DNA from: a virus | DNA: 37,542 nt | Strand: one strand, 5' to 3' | IMG/VR virus record: IMGVR_UViG_3300031659_000030 | Location: 1 to 37,542 of that record | Part shown: positions 14,148-22,168 of the stretch, one piece after another | Layout of the letters: each line of letters begins with the position of its first letter | Position numbering within the stretch: position 1 is the stretch's first letter | The notes under the pieces: model-generated | Told to the model about the DNA's origin: nothing | Databases searched by the model: none | Seen by the model: only the letters and a program-made list of their open reading frames with translations | Position numbers and translations under genes: made by a program

Positions 14148-14741
14148 TTATGTAGTAGTAGACGTTCCTGTTCCTGAACCCGCATTAGTATATAATGATA
14201 AACTTCCACTATAAAGTCTAGGTGCTTCCCATTGCTTACATCCCATAGTTACAGTCCAACCATTATCATCATTTATTCCTGCTCCTGTAGCTCCTTCCGC
14301 TCCTGTCATACTAGCATAAGTTTGATTACGAAGTGTAGCCTTCTCATTGCTGTATTTTTGACTTACCCCTAAAACATAAGCCTTTCCATTATTACCTACT
14401 GCTATTACCATCATACAAGTATCCATAAGACCTTGCAATGCCGCTGATTTACCTAAATCCATATCAGGCATCATAAATGTTAAAGCACACTCATAAGAAG
14501 TTGAACCATTTTCTTTTGCTGCAGTAACAGTTAGAGAAGGTAATTCATTCTTAAACTCATAATTATACCAAGTAGCTGTTGAACCACCCGTATCTGTAAT
14601 ACTTGATATAGCGTGTGATGTTGAAGTGTTAGTGTATGCTATAGTATCTCCTGAAGTCCAAGTCCTAATAAGTACATTCCTAATTCCTCCTGCCCCTACT
14701 ATATCGGAACAATTTATATTAATTCCTGTTGTTATTGCCAT
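14148..14741 (-). CDS. Major tail tube-like protein, copy 1
   Basis: 197 residues starting MAITTGININCSDIVGAGGI. The middle STSYECALTFMMPDMDLGKS, the segment TCMMVIAVGNNGKAYVLGVS and the end EGATGAGINDDNGWTVTMGC follow the same plan as the downstream paralogue and known tail-tube proteins (NNGK-x-YxLG, then GATG...NGWT). It lies just after the major capsid gene and its hairpin. Two paralogues suggest either a mixed tube or one tube and one decoration or tail-cap protein. The order of expression after the capsid hairpin suggests high output. Confidence 0.6.
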   Translation of the reverse strand: MAITTGININCSDIVGAGGIRNVLIRTWTSGDTIAYTNTSTSHAISSITDTGGSTATWYNYEFKNELPSLTVTAAKENGSTSYECALTFMMPDMDLGKSAALQGLMDTCMMVIAVGNNGKAYVLGVSQKYSNEKATLRNQTYASMTGAEGATGAGINDDNGWTVTMGCKQWEAPRLYSGSLSLYTNAGSGTGTSTTT

Positions 14742-14773
14742 TTTATTTTATTTTTAAAATTAAGAAAAGTATT

Positions 14774-14797
14774 TAGGGTGGAATTTCTCCCACCCTA
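14774..14797 (-). terminator. Terminator/attenuator after the capsid gene
   Basis: TAGGGTGG (14774-14781) and CCACCCTA (14790-14797) are perfect 8-bp arms around an 8-base loop. On the minus strand they are followed by a T-rich stretch with CTTTTCTTAATTTT. The hairpin lies 12 bases after the capsid stop codon and probably terminates part of the transcript or protects the capsid mRNA end. Confidence 0.75.
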
Positions 14798-14809
14798 TTT
14801 ACTATTAAA

Positions 14810-15916
14810 TTAGTCTACTAACATAGAACCGTTAACTAAAGCATTCCAACCATATTGGAAGCCCATAGTAAACCCTGCTCTAATGTACATCTTGTCAGTA
14901 ATCTCATCATAGAACATTTTCATTTCGTTCTCAGGAGAAGAAACATCAGTACCAATAAGTAAGTTTTCCTTAGCTACATAGATACATCCTGCAGTAGCAT
15001 CAATCGCTGCTGTTGCTGCTGTAAATAATGCAGGGAAAGTTGCTCCTGCTAAAGCAGTAAGAGCTGAATCCCACTCATACATAGGAACTAACTCTACTCC
15101 TCTGAAGTATAATCTTGCTTTTCCTGTTTGAGCTTCTGAATGTCCATAATCAACTGCTCCTGCTGAAGCAACTTGAGTTAAGGCACTATACCAAGCGTTG
15201 TATACATTTGGAGTACAGAAAATTCTTTTCTCTGAAGCAGGTACCTGTGCTAATGCTGCAGAAGCAGTATTAAATACATCTTCTAATAAAAGAATAGCAT
15301 CTGCTGCAGGTAAAGTAGCTCCTACAGTAATATAAGCTGCGTTTGCTGCACCTAAAGTTCCTTGCACTTCTCTTAACTGAGTTCCGTTAATTGCATTTCC
15401 TGCTGATAATTTAACCCATAGACCATCTCCCATTGAGTCATAAGTACAGTCAATAGCAATTACTCCTGCTGCTGTATCTCCTGCCCACATATTTCTTACC
15501 ATATCAGACTTAATACCTTCTCTTACTCTGTCGATGATAACTTGTGCTAATTGAGTTCCTGTTAAATCAGGCATATTAACACCATTTCTATAAGACTCTA
15601 CTATTACTGAGTCCTTGAACTCTGCCCAACATTGAGTTTGTTTAACTGCAACATTAGATACTACTATTTGTTTTTGAGTAACTGTGAATCCTGCAGGGTC
15701 GCAATTTGCGTTTACTGCTGTACATCCATCATTTACTGCAGTAATACTGCTTAAACTTGGAGCCATTACTATATTTTGCTTGTATTTCACATTTGGATAG
15801 ATAGTGTAATTTCTCATTATATCATCCGAGTGGAACATTGGTTCTAAGAGAATCTTAGATGCATAAGTACCGTTATATGCTAAGGTACCTCCTGCTTGTA
15901 GTGCTACATTTGCCAT
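14810..15916 (-). CDS. Major capsid protein (HK97-fold candidate)
   Basis: 368 residues, rich in Ala and Thr. It opens MANVALQAGGTLAYNGTYAS with segments such as VKQTQCWAEFKDSVIVES, LAQVIIDRVREGIKSDMVRN and ARLYFRGVELVPMYEWDSAL, then EMKMFYDEITDKMYIRAGFT. Size, the spine-helix-like region, the FRGVELVPM strand and position directly after a ClpP-type protease identify it as the major capsid protein. It probably uses the HK97 fold. There is no long N-terminal delta domain, so scaffolding may come from the C-terminal half of the protease gene. A strong hairpin follows at 14774-14797. Confidence 0.85.
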   Translation of the reverse strand: MANVALQAGGTLAYNGTYASKILLEPMFHSDDIMRNYTIYPNVKYKQNIVMAPSLSSITAVNDGCTAVNANCDPAGFTVTQKQIVVSNVAVKQTQCWAEFKDSVIVESYRNGVNMPDLTGTQLAQVIIDRVREGIKSDMVRNMWAGDTAAGVIAIDCTYDSMGDGLWVKLSAGNAINGTQLREVQGTLGAANAAYITVGATLPAADAILLLEDVFNTASAALAQVPASEKRIFCTPNVYNAWYSALTQVASAGAVDYGHSEAQTGKARLYFRGVELVPMYEWDSALTALAGATFPALFTAATAAIDATAGCIYVAKENLLIGTDVSSPENEMKMFYDEITDKMYIRAGFTMGFQYGWNALVNGSMLVD

Positions 15917-15935
15917 TTTATTTTTCTTTTAATTA

Positions 15936-16934
15936 TTATAAATTTATTTTCGCTAACATTCCATTCCAAAATGCAGCATCTTTATCTTCTACTTTGTTTT
16001 CTAATACTACTGCAGGGTCGCCATCTGTAGAAATTTCAGTTCCCTTTGCATCTGCTTTACTTAATAAAGCGTTAAGTCTTTCAACTTCCATAGTTAGAGT
16101 TTCTTTTTCTCCTTCTAATTCAGTTACAGACCCACTAATTTCAGCTACTTTACTTTCAAAATCTGAAAATTTGTTTAGAATTTCAGCTTCATCAGACATA
16201 GCAACTTCGATTGTTGATTTAGAGTTAGCCTCAACATTTTCGCTTTTTACTCTAGCGATAATATCTTCAACTTTCCCGTTAAACCAAGTTTTTAACTCAT
16301 CAGTCATTTTTTTACTTTTTATATTAATACTTAATTTGTTTTTTATTTCTTTGTTCGTTATATTTTTAAACTTAGAAACATCATATTTGGCTGCCACTTT
16401 AATAGCATCCGAGATAGAATCAATAAAACCTAGCTCAAGTGCTTCTTCAGCATTCAACCAAGTTTCCTCATCCATCATTTCTTTTACCTTATCGTAAGGT
16501 AATTTTGTCTTTTTAACATAGATGTCAGCAATTTCCCCACTAATCTTATCTAATAGAGCTGCTGTCTTTTTCATTTCTTTAGCTTCTCCCATTGCTCCAC
16601 CCCAAGCATTGTGAATCATAAATAAAGAGTTTTCTGCCATAACAACCTTATCAGCAGCCAACGCAATAACACTACCCATACTAGCAGCTATACCTTCAAT
16701 GTACACTGTAGTAGTTGCAGTTCTTTTCTTTATAATGTTGTAGATTGCCATTCCATCAAATACATCTCCGCCCACACAATTAATGTGCAAATTTATTGGG
16801 GAGTCCTTAAAAGATTTGATTTCTTCAATGAATCCTTGTGCATTTACTCCGAAAGTCCCTATCTCATCAAAAATGTAAACATCAGTAACATCTTTAGATG
16901 CCTTTGACTTTATATTGTACCAATTTTCATTCAT
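15936..16934 (-). CDS. ClpP-type prohead protease with scaffold-like C-terminal domain
   Basis: 332 residues. Residues 1-175 form an S14/ClpP-like serine protease: HINCVGGDVFDGMAIYN leads to EGIAASMGSVIALAAD with catalytic Ser85, then FMIHNAWGG with His108, and DEETWLNAEEALELGFID with probable Asp155. Residues about 210-330 are charged and coiled (EISGSVTELEGEKETLTMEV), like an internal scaffold. Met210 (ATG at 16307) follows an A-rich leader and could be a separate start for a 123-residue scaffold, as in lambda C/Nu3. The gene precedes the capsid gene by about 20 bases, as expected for a head-maturation operon. Confidence 0.85.
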   Translation of the reverse strand: MNENWYNIKSKASKDVTDVYIFDEIGTFGVNAQGFIEEIKSFKDSPINLHINCVGGDVFDGMAIYNIIKKRTATTTVYIEGIAASMGSVIALAADKVVMAENSLFMIHNAWGGAMGEAKEMKKTAALLDKISGEIADIYVKKTKLPYDKVKEMMDEETWLNAEEALELGFIDSISDAIKVAAKYDVSKFKNITNKEIKNKLSINIKSKKMTDELKTWFNGKVEDIIARVKSENVEANSKSTIEVAMSDEAEILNKFSDFESKVAEISGSVTELEGEKETLTMEVERLNALLSKADAKGTEISTDGDPAVVLENKVEDKDAAFWNGMLAKINL

Positions 16935-16989
16935 AGTAGCAAAAGTAATTTTATGCTATGACAATCTTACGCAGTTTTTGGAACAAATT

Positions 16990-17310
16990 TTAATATGTGA
17001 TATTTTCAGACTTACTTTGCTTTCTTCTCTCCTTATAAACTACACTTTGAGCTTGCCTTTCTGATATTTCATATTTGATAGATAAATCCATAAAAGTATG
17101 TGTTCTGTTGCCTTCATTGAATCTAAGCATACAATCAAAGTCGTAGATTATCATATAATTTCGAAGAATCTTAGGAGCTATAATCCCCTTCTCAATTAAA
17201 TGTCTAATAGTATCTTTAGAAGTAGGCTCTATAAATCTTTTCTTAACCTCCATATCTAATACCTCCATATACTCCTCAACAACCTCTATAGTATTTTGTT
17301 TCTTAGCCAT
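16990..17310 (-). CDS. Small HTH-like DNA-binding protein
   Basis: 106 residues. The N-terminus is charged and helical. The C-terminal ~35 residues (TFMDLSIKYEISERQAQSVV, then YKERRKQS) look like a helix-turn-helix with a basic end, as in Mor/sigma-like or terminase-small-type HTH proteins. It lies upstream of the head protease and downstream of two Cys-rich small proteins. A regulatory or packaging role is possible; there is no clear family match. Confidence 0.5.
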   Translation of the reverse strand: MAKKQNTIEVVEEYMEVLDMEVKKRFIEPTSKDTIRHLIEKGIIAPKILRNYMIIYDFDCMLRFNEGNRTHTFMDLSIKYEISERQAQSVVYKERRKQSKSENITY

Positions 17311-17313
17311 AGT

Positions 17314-17643
17314 TTATTTTTTAGATGAAACTTTTTTCTTTACTTTGGTTTTAATCTTAACTTTAACCGTTTCAACTACAACCTCTCTTTTTTTTATTTC
17401 ATCTTCAGATATAAAGTCAGCTACATTGTGAAAGAAATGACATACTGATTTCCTACATCCCTTGCAGTTTTTAGATTGTCTTATGTTAGGGAATTTCTGA
17501 CCCCACAATGTAAAGAATGAATTCAATGCTCCTGAATGATATTCATTATCTAAATGCATCTTATCCCTGTTAAGCTTAGCAAAGTTAACAATACTATCTT
17601 TTTGTTCTTGGTCGTAATCCTTAACTATTGATTTGTAATCCAT
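17314..17643 (-). CDS. Small Cys-rich protein with basic tail
   Basis: 109 residues. The central CKGCRKSVCHFFH stretch has three Cys and a His spaced as a compact zinc site. The C-terminus (VVVETVKVKIKTKVKKKVSS) is strongly basic. The N-terminal half is helical (ALNSFFTLWGQKFPNIRQ). It sits between another zinc-ribbon-like gene and an HTH-like gene, all in one direction with gaps of at most 20 bases. A nucleic-acid-binding role is likely; the family is not recognised. Confidence 0.55.
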   Translation of the reverse strand: MDYKSIVKDYDQEQKDSIVNFAKLNRDKMHLDNEYHSGALNSFFTLWGQKFPNIRQSKNCKGCRKSVCHFFHNVADFISEDEIKKREVVVETVKVKIKTKVKKKVSSKK

Positions 17644-17661
17644 ATTATTATTGTTTAATTA

Positions 17662-17862
17662 TTATTCTTTCCATTTACCTAGAGGACATTCTCCAAAATA
17701 CTCTTTAGTAAGAGTCGTTTTAGCGTCTAAGAAGCAACTGCACTTTCCGCATCTTGCTCCTTTAGTCCACTTAGGATACTTCAGCATTGCGAAGTTCCTG
17801 TAAAAGTCGCATTTTTTACAGGTATCTAGTCTATCTTTCTTTACTTTTTTATCAACAAACAT
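17662..17862 (-). CDS. Small zinc-ribbon protein
   Basis: 66 residues. Cys pairs occur as CKKC (15-18) and CGKCSC (about 38-43), followed by a lone Cys in CPLGKWKE, a zinc-ribbon pattern known in small phage proteins with the signature CGKCSCFL...CPLGKW. It is the first of three small genes after the tape measure. A structural metal-binding fold is clear, but the task is unknown; a regulator or packaging cofactor is possible. Confidence 0.65.
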   Translation of the reverse strand: MFVDKKVKKDRLDTCKKCDFYRNFAMLKYPKWTKGARCGKCSCFLDAKTTLTKEYFGECPLGKWKE

Positions 17863-17873
17863 TTGTTTATATT

Positions 17874-20800
17874 TTAAAAGGTTGCATTTGCTTGAATTAC
17901 ACTAACTGTTGATTGGCTATCTGTTATGTCAGCCTCCAATACTACTACTTTTCTTTGACCGTTCATTGCTCCTATCATTTGAGATTGATTAGAAGCATTA
18001 AATTGAGATTCAGTAAAGGCAGGAGAACTAGTTAATCCTCCATCAGCAAATTTAACACCACCACCTTGTTCGTTCATAGATGATAATTCATTTCTAAACA
18101 TTGCTGTACTTCTTTTATTTATAACTGCCTCTCCTCCCTCTAACTCATTTACCCTGCCTCCTACCGCAAACTTAACTCCACCATTTGCGTGACTTGCTCC
18201 GTGAACCATTCCTCCATTAGCAAACTTCTTACCATCACTAATAATTCCTCCATCTTCAAACATACCCATAATCTTTCCTAATACCGCTATAGTTCCTGCA
18301 ATCGCCACAAGGTTCCAAGGGAATGGTAGTTTTGCTTGTTTTGCTGCTCCTAACGCTACTGCAGGCACAATGGCTGCTGTTTCTACTACAGCTTCTGCTG
18401 CTGTCGCTGCAGTACTTGCTATTGTAGTTTTTATGCCAAGTAATTTAGCTACAGTAGATTTTCCATCAATAATGACTCCTATTGATTTCTCTAAATTTAA
18501 AATAGATTCTGCTATTGCTGCTGTTCTTGTTATAGCTTCTCCTGCCTTCTTAACTCCATTTAAAGCTTTATTCTCTCCTGCAACCTCTTGTAATGCACTT
18601 CCTAAATCACTTAAATCTTTAATGCTATCTTCTCTAGTCTTAGCCTCTTTTTTAGCTCCTTTCTCAGTTTCTTTTTGATTTTTAAGTTTAAGGTCTATGA
18701 TTTTCTGCTCAATCTCTAATCTTACTTGACCGTTCATTACAGTTACAGGTAGTGATGCTAAGTCAGCCTCTAACCTTAACAGAGCCATATTACGTAACTC
18801 TCTCTCTGCATCTTTTAAGTTTTTAGTACCCGCTAAAACTTCTTTCATTAAATCTACTTTAGCCCAAGCAAGAGTGTTATCTACTTTAGATTTTTTATTA
18901 TTTTCTTTCTTCTCTATGCCTAAAGATTTTAGTCTTGATATTTCCGCCCCTATAGATTTTACTAATTTATTTTTAGCTGCTAAATCTTTTTCATTTGTTA
19001 CTGAAATGGCTTTTGCATTCTTAAGTTTCTTTTCTTGAATATACAGTAGGTCTTTTTCTTGCTGAGATTTAATGAAATCTCTTTTTGTTATTTCAGTAAG
19101 ATTTCTTGTTTCTAAAGCTAATCTAGTATTCAATCTTGAAATAGATTTATCATAAGCATCCTTTTCTTCTTTTGACATTACTTTACTTTGCCCTAAAAAT
19201 GTCCCTAAATTAATACTCCCTTGATTTAGTAAGTTTTTTCTTTCTTGTATTTCTGACAGTATTCCCTGAACAGCATCTTCAGCTCCCTTTTTAGTATCAG
19301 CATACCTTTGATTCATAATAGTATTAGTGTCATCAACTATTTTCTGTAATTTCCCTTCAACTTCAATAAATTCTTCTGTAGCTATAACAACATCATCTGT
19401 AGCAGTAGCCCACCTCATAAGAGCCATAGCTCCTTCAGTAAGTGCAATAACTACCAATCCAATACCTGTAGAGGCTACTAGTGCATTAAAAGCAAGTTTT
19501 AGTCTACCCATAGCTCCCGCAAGTACATTAGTGGCTACTGCTGCTGCTGTTGATACTGTTGTTGTAGATGCTAATGTAGCTGTCCATATTCTTTGTAATG
19601 TAGGTAGAGCCATTATTAACAACTTATACACCCCGACATATTTAGCTAGTCTTATTATTACTTTTATACTAGTAGTTATTACCTTGCTATTGTCAGTTAA
19701 GAAGTTTGTGAACTTAGCAAGTTTCTCTATGGATGATTGTAATCCCCCTACAAAATCTTTCATTATTCCTATAGATAACCCCTGAATAGCTGAAGTGAAT
19801 TTAAGGAAAGAACCCTGAAGTGTATCCCCAATAATCTGAGCCATTCTAGCAGCCTCTCCACTAGACTCCTTCATTTCATTCCTAAGCTCAATCATCCCAT
19901 CCGTATTACTAAGCATTTGCTCAAAAGCAGCAGCCTGCCTTAAATCAACAACCTGTAAAATGTCAGCCATATCTCCTCCTTCATCTACAAAGCTTTTCAT
20001 AGCAGGGACTAACTCGTCTAACGAATGAATAGTACCACCAAATGCTTGTGATAAGTCAGATGTAGGGTCTTGCATTTTAAGTAATATATTTCTTAAAGAC
20101 GTACCCGCAATAGAAGCCTCAATACCCGAGTCAGCCAATTTAGACATAATAGCTGCAGTATCTTCAATAGAGAATCCTGCCGCCTTAGCAATAGGAGCAA
20201 CCTTAGTCATAGAAGTTTGCCATTTCTCAATATCCATAGCAGACTGACTGAAAGAAACCGCCATAACATCAGTAACCCTTCCTGTTTGGTCAGCATCTAA
20301 TCCGAATCCCCGTATAGCAGAACCCGCTACTGTTGCGGCTCTAGCTAAATCACTACCTGTAGCGGTAGCTAAATCAAGAGTTGGCTTTACTGCATTTTGT
20401 ATTTCATTAGCTGAAAATCCTAATTTTGAAAAATTTAACATAAGTTCTCCAACTTGTGTAGCTGTAAAGAATGTTGTTCTCCCTAATTTCTCTGCAGTTT
20501 CATTAAGAGCTTTAAATTGACTATCTGTAGCACCTGAAACAGCGTTTACTTTCGCCATTACAAATTCAAATTCAGTAAAAACACTAACAACTGAACTAAT
20601 AACTCTACTTATCATTCTAAATGCACCAACTACAACACCGATAGCTGCAGCACCTTTAATAAACTGCTTTGCCATTCCATTAGATGACTTTGTAACTTTT
20701 TTAGAGTCTGTATTGTTTTGCTTTAGAGCTTTATTCATATCTCTAAGTGCCTTTGTCCCTCTATCAACAGCTTTAGCTCTAGCTATATATGCTTTTTCTT

Positions 20801-20948
20801 GTTCTTTCGATGTGAATTTTCCTGATTTAGCGTACTTTTCAGCTTCTTTCTGTTCTTTTCTTAAGTCTTTTAGTGAGTTTTTTAAATCAGCAACTTGTTT
20901 AATGTTTTTGATTTCTACTTCTATTGCTACCTTGCTTTTTATTGCCAT
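17874..20948 (-). CDS. Tail tape measure protein (TP901-like)
   Basis: 1024 residues, the longest in the window. The N-terminal ~60 residues are charged coiled coil. Residues about 120-300 match the TP901-type tape-measure core: VNAVSGATDSQFKALNETAE, QVGELMLNFSKLGFSANEIQ, AATVAGSAIRGFGLDADQTG, SGIEASIAGTSLRNILLKMQ. Hydrophobic segments occur near 430-450 and 920-940. The C-terminal tail repeats Gly-Gly motifs (FANGGMVHGASHANGG, GGRVNELEGGEAVINK). At about 1.5 angstrom per residue a tail near 150 nm is expected. Its start lies ten bases after the gp10-like gene. The assembly chaperones are 7 kb upstream, an unusual separation. Confidence 0.9.
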   Translation of the reverse strand: MAIKSKVAIEVEIKNIKQVADLKNSLKDLRKEQKEAEKYAKSGKFTSKEQEKAYIARAKAVDRGTKALRDMNKALKQNNTDSKKVTKSSNGMAKQFIKGAAAIGVVVGAFRMISRVISSVVSVFTEFEFVMAKVNAVSGATDSQFKALNETAEKLGRTTFFTATQVGELMLNFSKLGFSANEIQNAVKPTLDLATATGSDLARAATVAGSAIRGFGLDADQTGRVTDVMAVSFSQSAMDIEKWQTSMTKVAPIAKAAGFSIEDTAAIMSKLADSGIEASIAGTSLRNILLKMQDPTSDLSQAFGGTIHSLDELVPAMKSFVDEGGDMADILQVVDLRQAAAFEQMLSNTDGMIELRNEMKESSGEAARMAQIIGDTLQGSFLKFTSAIQGLSIGIMKDFVGGLQSSIEKLAKFTNFLTDNSKVITTSIKVIIRLAKYVGVYKLLIMALPTLQRIWTATLASTTTVSTAAAVATNVLAGAMGRLKLAFNALVASTGIGLVVIALTEGAMALMRWATATDDVVIATEEFIEVEGKLQKIVDDTNTIMNQRYADTKKGAEDAVQGILSEIQERKNLLNQGSINLGTFLGQSKVMSKEEKDAYDKSISRLNTRLALETRNLTEITKRDFIKSQQEKDLLYIQEKKLKNAKAISVTNEKDLAAKNKLVKSIGAEISRLKSLGIEKKENNKKSKVDNTLAWAKVDLMKEVLAGTKNLKDAERELRNMALLRLEADLASLPVTVMNGQVRLEIEQKIIDLKLKNQKETEKGAKKEAKTREDSIKDLSDLGSALQEVAGENKALNGVKKAGEAITRTAAIAESILNLEKSIGVIIDGKSTVAKLLGIKTTIASTAATAAEAVVETAAIVPAVALGAAKQAKLPFPWNLVAIAGTIAVLGKIMGMFEDGGIISDGKKFANGGMVHGASHANGGVKFAVGGRVNELEGGEAVINKRSTAMFRNELSSMNEQGGGVKFADGGLTSSPAFTESQFNASNQSQMIGAMNGQRKVVVLEADITDSQSTVSVIQANATF

Positions 20949-20957
20949 AATTTTATT

Positions 20958-21458
20958 TTAGCTTATCGTTAATTGTATTGCTTTACTTTCTCCTGACTTA
21001 CCTATTTCTGCATCAATCTGTTTTAATATATCATCTTCTACCATTTTATTTATTCCCATAGAGTCTGCAATACCAAAAGCATAATCTATGAATCCTGTCC
21101 TTCTTGGAGCAACAAGTAGTCCACCTGCAGTATAGTAATTATGTTTAAGTTCTTCCGTTACACTCCAAATCCTTTTTTTAGAGAAGTTTAAGCCTTTTAA
21201 TTTGCTCCAAGCCTGAATATCCTCAAATGTAACATTAGGAACTCTGCTCTTTCCGTTATTAACCAACCACATATATTCAGTATCATTTACAACCTCCATA
21301 AATAAACTACCTCCCCTTTCTGAAACAACAGGCTTAAAAGATGAATATAACTTCTTTGATGCTACGTGTTCCTGAAACACAAGCTCTGTTTGAAGCAACT
21401 CAATATAGAAATGACCTGCAGTTTTTAACGCTTCATCTATTATTTTATATGCTGACAT
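20958..21458 (-). CDS. HK97 gp10-like tail completion protein
   Basis: 166 residues. It has an N-terminal helix (YKIIDEALKTAGHFYIELLQ), a strand-rich middle with SLFMEVVNDTEYMWLVNNGK, then SRVPNVTFEDIQAWSKLKGL and a C-terminal helix. This order (helix, strands with a WLV-GT-like segment, then a second helix) is that of gp10/minor tail proteins that sit at the head-tail joint. It overlaps the upstream gene by one base. The role is inferred from fold pattern and from lying next to the tape measure. Confidence 0.55.
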   Translation of the reverse strand: MSAYKIIDEALKTAGHFYIELLQTELVFQEHVASKKLYSSFKPVVSERGGSLFMEVVNDTEYMWLVNNGKSRVPNVTFEDIQAWSKLKGLNFSKKRIWSVTEELKHNYYTAGGLLVAPRRTGFIDYAFGIADSMGINKMVEDDILKQIDAEIGKSGESKAIQLTIS

Positions 21459-22165
21459 TATTCTATTGGCTGCCCTTCCTCTAGGGGTATTGATGAGTTG
21501 TATTTTCTTCTTAAAACTTTAGCTATTCCTGAACCTATCAAGTCTGTAACCACAGGCATTAAATAATTATTTTTTTCTTTAACGCTAATTGATGATATAG
21601 ATGCGGAATTTCCATTTACATCTGATGTAAAATCAATAAAAAGTATATCTGCTGTGCTATACGCTTGGAAATCAAGAGTTATACTACTTGTAGGTAATTC
21701 GTAAGTAACTATATCAGATTGTGTTAATGCGTATGGCTGAATAGTAGAATAATAAATCCTTGAAATACCAAAAGTACCCGCCTCTACAGAACTATGAAAG
21801 TTTATAGTGATAGAATACTCTTTACCTTTAATCAACTGCTTTAGTTCCTGAAATATTCCTGAAGTACTACTTATGCCTCTTGATACAGATACAGGTAATG
21901 TAATTGTATTATTAATTGAGGATGCAGCAATCTCTGAACCTGATGAAAACCTATACCAATTTGAGTTAGTGTAAGTTGGCAGACCTACAGATGCTACTGC
22001 TTCTGTAGCGTAATTTGAAGTTGATGTAATTATATTAGTAGCACTTAATGTTGATGTCGTGAAAGAATCATTAAATGATAAATATTCATTAGAGAGTAAA
22101 GGAACAGATATAAATACATCTAAACCTTCCTCTAACGCTTGCCCTCTGCTATTTATTTGCTCCAT
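21458..22165 (-). CDS. Tail-associated protein with carbohydrate-binding-like module
   Basis: 235 residues. Residues about 30-195 resemble the jelly-roll modules of the fibres: TNSNWYRFSSGSEIAAS, FQELKQLIKGKEYSITINFH, and a closing SASISSISVKEKN that matches the SVKE end of the fibre modules. The N-terminus (MEQINSRGQALEEGLDVFIS) and C-terminus (IAKVLRRKYNSSIPLEEGQP) flank the module and probably tether it to the tail. It lies between a baseplate protein that has a similar N-terminal module and the gp10-like gene. It may display a sugar-binding domain on the tail tip. Confidence 0.55.
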   Translation of the reverse strand: MEQINSRGQALEEGLDVFISVPLLSNEYLSFNDSFTTSTLSATNIITSTSNYATEAVASVGLPTYTNSNWYRFSSGSEIAASSINNTITLPVSVSRGISSTSGIFQELKQLIKGKEYSITINFHSSVEAGTFGISRIYYSTIQPYALTQSDIVTYELPTSSITLDFQAYSTADILFIDFTSDVNGNSASISSISVKEKNNYLMPVVTDLIGSGIAKVLRRKYNSSIPLEEGQPIE

Positions 22166-22168
22166 TTC

